Below are positions 61,983 to 64,000 of a DNA stretch of 64,000 nucleotides, piece after piece. Position 1 is the stretch's first letter. Each line of letters starts with the position of its first letter. Source of the DNA: Rohdeia mirabilis (GTDB lineage: Bacteria; Planctomycetota; UBA1135; GCA-002686595). The stretch is from contig CP036290.1 of assembly GCA_007750655.1 (NCBI GenBank), positions 1,612,001 through 1,676,000 on the forward strand, read 5' to 3'. The notes beneath the pieces were generated by a model. It worked only from the letters and a program-made list of their open reading frames with translations. It ran no database searches and had not been told where the DNA came from. The translations under genes were made by a program, and so were the position numbers.

Positions 61983-62795
61983 ATGGCCTTCGGATTCCTC
62001 GGCAGCCTCGTCGTCGCCATCCTCCTCGTCGGAGGACTCGTCCTCGCCGTCGTCCGCGGTACGCGCTCGTCCCGCGCTGGTGGTGAGTCCGACAGCGGCG
62101 AACGCGGTGGGATCGGGATGGGCGTCGGCGTGCTCCTGCTCGTCCTCGCGGGACTCGCGGTCACGGGAGTTCTGACGCTCCTGCTCGGCATCTCGACGGG
62201 CATGACCAGGCTCCCGGCCCCGCGACCGGAGCCCGGCGAGGTGACCTTGCACGTCCAGGGCAAGGACATGGACCTGGATCCGCTCGCCCGGGCCTTCGAC
62301 GCCGCGCTCGAGCGGGCGGTGGATCCCGCCTGCCGTCCATTCGCAACGAGCAAGAGTTCGAGCGCCACGGGGAGCTTCGGTCGCGAGATCCAAGTGAAGG
62401 GCAGCAGGTTCACCTTGCAGCCGACCGAGGACGCGATCGGGCTCCCGGCCGAACCGCTCGACTTCGAAGCCCTGCGCTTCGAGTACGAGTTCGCTCTCGG
62501 CGGCCTCCTGGACGACGAACTTGGATCGGACGACCTGGTCGTCGTGATCGGCCATCACCACGCTGCGAGCTCGGTCGAGTTCGCCGCCGAACTGCAGTGG
62601 ATCGACGGTGTGCCGCGCCTCGTGAACGTCGAGCCCGATGCCGTCTTCTTCTCGCCCTCGGACGCGTTCGGGCCCGAGGATGCCGAGATCGTCGTCGAGC
62701 CTGCCCGGATCGACGCCGCGATTCCGGTTCCCTCGGAGCCCTCGGCCCCCGATCCGACGGAACGCTCGCCCGAGGAACTCGATCAGCCGCGGTGA
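61983..62795 (+). CDS. Two-helix membrane protein, unknown paralogous family
   Basis: 270 residues from ATG 61983. It opens MAFGFLGSLVVAILLVGGLVL, the same way as its neighbour at 60878 (MAFGLIGLVG), with a second helix at ~45-68. Soluble part: VTLHVQGKDMDLDPLARAFD, PLDFEALRFEYEFALGGLL, DLVVVIGHHHAASSVEFAAE, LQWIDGVPRLVNVEPDAVFF. The matches with the neighbour continue over the whole length except the tails, so this is a tandem duplication. The His-rich HHH at the position of CSM in the neighbour is the main visible difference. The stop overlaps the GTG start of the next gene. Confidence 0.75.
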   Translation: MAFGFLGSLVVAILLVGGLVLAVVRGTRSSRAGGESDSGERGGIGMGVGVLLLVLAGLAVTGVLTLLLGISTGMTRLPAPRPEPGEVTLHVQGKDMDLDPLARAFDAALERAVDPACRPFATSKSSSATGSFGREIQVKGSRFTLQPTEDAIGLPAEPLDFEALRFEYEFALGGLLDDELGSDDLVVVIGHHHAASSVEFAAELQWIDGVPRLVNVEPDAVFFSPSDAFGPEDAEIVVEPARIDAAIPVPSEPSAPDPTERSPEELDQPR

Positions 62796-63517
62796 CCGGC
62801 GCTCCTTCGATGAACGTCACCGCCCAGAAGGAGGTCGGCACCTTCGCCGTCCTGCGCCACATGCTCTTCGGCGTGGTGGGGCTGCTGCTCTGCGCCGCCG
62901 GGGTCGCGCTGTACGTCGGTCTGCGTCCAGTGTCGAGACCCGCGATACCGGGGGTCTCGCCGATCCCGGTCGCTCTGGCTCCGGGAGAAGTTGCGGTCGG
63001 TCGGCTCGACGATCGGCCCGGACTGGCGCACCTGGCCAGCCAGCTCACTCTCACCGTGCAGCGCGCGACGAGTGGCACGCGCGTCTTCCGCATCGACGCC
63101 GTGACCGAGAGCCGACCGCTCTTCGGCAGATCGACGTCCCAGGCCGCGGTCCTCGTGCCGCACGACCCGAGCAAGGGTCCGCTCGACATGGAGTCACTCC
63201 TGGTCGAGTTCGCCGCGGATCTCGAGCAGGGACTCGATGCTGCTTCCAGCGCCGCGCGAGACGTGTTGGGCGTGCGCGGCGCCGGTGGCTCGTTCGTGAC
63301 CACCGCCGGTTCGATCGTGATCCCGTTCGACTTCGATGACTTGGAGGGCCTGATCGTCCAGTACGCTCCGCCCGGTACGACGACGGTCGAGGAGTGGGGG
63401 CTGGTCGAGGACGGCTTCGGCCTTCGGTTCGAGCGTCGCACGGCACCGTCGGCGACGCCCGCTGCACCCACGGCCGTTTCCCCGGTGCCGGCGGTACCCA
63501 CGACCAGTTCGCCTTGA
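62792..63517 (+). CDS. One-helix membrane protein, divergent member of the same family
   Basis: 241 residues from GTG 62792, which overlaps the preceding stop (GTGA); an ATG at 62810 is the alternative start. One membrane helix (MLFGVVGLLLCAAGVALYVGL, shown here only by its ends MLFGVVG and ALYVGL). Family marks: GLAHLASQLTLTVQRATSGT, GPLDMESLLVEFAADLEQGL, then VIPFDFDDLEGLIVQYA. It has one helix where the two neighbours have two. The Thr/Pro/Ala tail looks disordered. It is followed after 37 bases by the VTT-domain gene. Confidence 0.7.
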   Translation: MTGAPSMNVTAQKEVGTFAVLRHMLFGVVGLLLCAAGVALYVGLRPVSRPAIPGVSPIPVALAPGEVAVGRLDDRPGLAHLASQLTLTVQRATSGTRVFRIDAVTESRPLFGRSTSQAAVLVPHDPSKGPLDMESLLVEFAADLEQGLDAASSAARDVLGVRGAGGSFVTTAGSIVIPFDFDDLEGLIVQYAPPGTTTVEEWGLVEDGFGLRFERRTAPSATPAAPTAVSPVPAVPTTSSP

Positions 63518-63554
63518 ACGGCACCGCAGAGCCGTCGCTCCGTCCACTCCAACC

Positions 63555-64000
63555 ATGACCGTCGAAGACGAACGCGCCGCCGCAACGCCGGCTGTCGAGG
63601 CACCGCCGAGCGCCGTGGTTCCCGCGACGGCCTTCAGGGTGCAGGACCTCGGGCGCACCGGCGTGCTCGCCGTGGTCTGGACGATCATGCCGGCGCTGAG
63701 CACGATCTTCCTGGTCGCGTACCTCGGCGACCTCTCGGACTGGTTCGTCGCCCAAGGTGCGAACGGTCCGCTGCTGTACGGCGCGGCCTTCGCGATCGTC
63801 GCGGGCCTGGGGTTCGCGCCGACGTACTCGCTCTCGTTCCTCGCCGGATGGGCCTTCGGGTTCGGCGTGGGGACGACCACGGCGCTCGGCGCACTGCTCG
63901 GGGCGGCGCTGGTCGGTTTCGTCGTCGCGCACCTGGTCTCGTCCGCGCACGCACGCAGCCTGATCGGACGCTATCCGAAGGCCGAGGCCATTCGCCGGGC
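63555..64000 (+). CDS. TVP38/TMEM64 (VTT) family membrane protein, 3' end missing
   Basis: About 148 residues are visible from ATG 63555; no stop occurs before the window ends. After a polar N-terminus (~30 residues) come several helices. The segment FAPTYSLSFLAGWAFGFGVG, then ALGALLGAALVGFVVAHLVS, is the VTT/DedA-like core found in TVP38/TMEM64 proteins, thought to act in membrane lipid or polyprenyl carrier movement. It follows the paralogous three-gene cluster by 37 bases on the same strand. Confidence 0.75.
   Translation, partial: MTVEDERAAATPAVEAPPSAVVPATAFRVQDLGRTGVLAVVWTIMPALSTIFLVAYLGDLSDWFVAQGANGPLLYGAAFAIVAGLGFAPTYSLSFLAGWAFGFGVGTTTALGALLGAALVGFVVAHLVSSAHARSLIGRYPKAEAIRR

Overview
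The window is a gene-dense, very GC-rich stretch from a Gram-negative bacterium, most probably a member of the Planctomycetota. The reasons are Tat-targeted Gfo/Idh/MocA oxidoreductases, a DUF6288/PDZ protein, a LamG remnant, a Calx-beta lipoprotein, a fused formimidoyltransferase-cyclodeaminase and many secreted or lipoprotein products. No rRNA, CRISPR array, phage or insertion sequence was seen. There is one tRNA, tRNA-Ile(CAU). GTG and TTG starts are frequent, and many operons use 4-base stop/start overlaps. Because stop codons are rare at this GC content, long arginine-rich open frames shadow almost every gene; these were discarded.

Layout. 1-5.1 kb: the N-terminal part of a Calx-beta lipoprotein, a two-helix HAMP-like protein, oligoribonuclease, and a thioredoxin-fold/HEAT protein, then an 830-base non-coding stretch with a run of hairpins ending in a terminator-like stem. 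5.1-15.3 kb: a GST-like protein, Lgt, an unknown 534-residue protein, divergent pilin-like genes, and an ftcD-glnS pair. 15.3-20.6 kb: an Rsm22-like methyltransferase, a three-gene ABC-2 exporter and cysteine dioxygenase. 20.7-29.1 kb: the tRNA, small membrane proteins, an EEP-family protein divergent from cardiolipin synthase, the DUF6288 protein, an acyltransferase, and a probably well-expressed secreted protein with its own terminator. 29.3-36.6 kb: a DUF2959 lipoprotein and a complete Yej/Opp-type oligopeptide importer. 36.9-46.5 kb: a nine-gene minus-strand run holding three Gfo/Idh/MocA proteins (two are close paralogues), a membrane cytochrome c, an ApbE, a hydrolase, a MATE-like transporter and an orphan sugar-type ABC ATPase. 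46.6-54 kb: a tail-anchored coiled-coil protein, a broken LamG gene, an HSP90-like/TPR pair, and glutamate dehydrogenase. 54-64 kb: a five-gene extracytosolic flavoprotein operon behind a Fur-box-like palindrome, flanked by four members of an unrecognised membrane-anchored family, then the start of a TVP38/VTT-domain protein.

The most interesting items are: (1) the putative iron-regulated flavinylation/electron-transfer operon at 55.4-60.6 kb (ApbE, porin, FMN-binding protein, cytochrome-b-like membrane protein, NAD(P)H oxidoreductase); (2) the divergent HSP90-TPR gene pair; (3) the four-member unknown family; (4) the structured non-coding region at 4.25-5.08 kb. All functional statements come from reading the sequence and from recalled family features. 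No database search was run.
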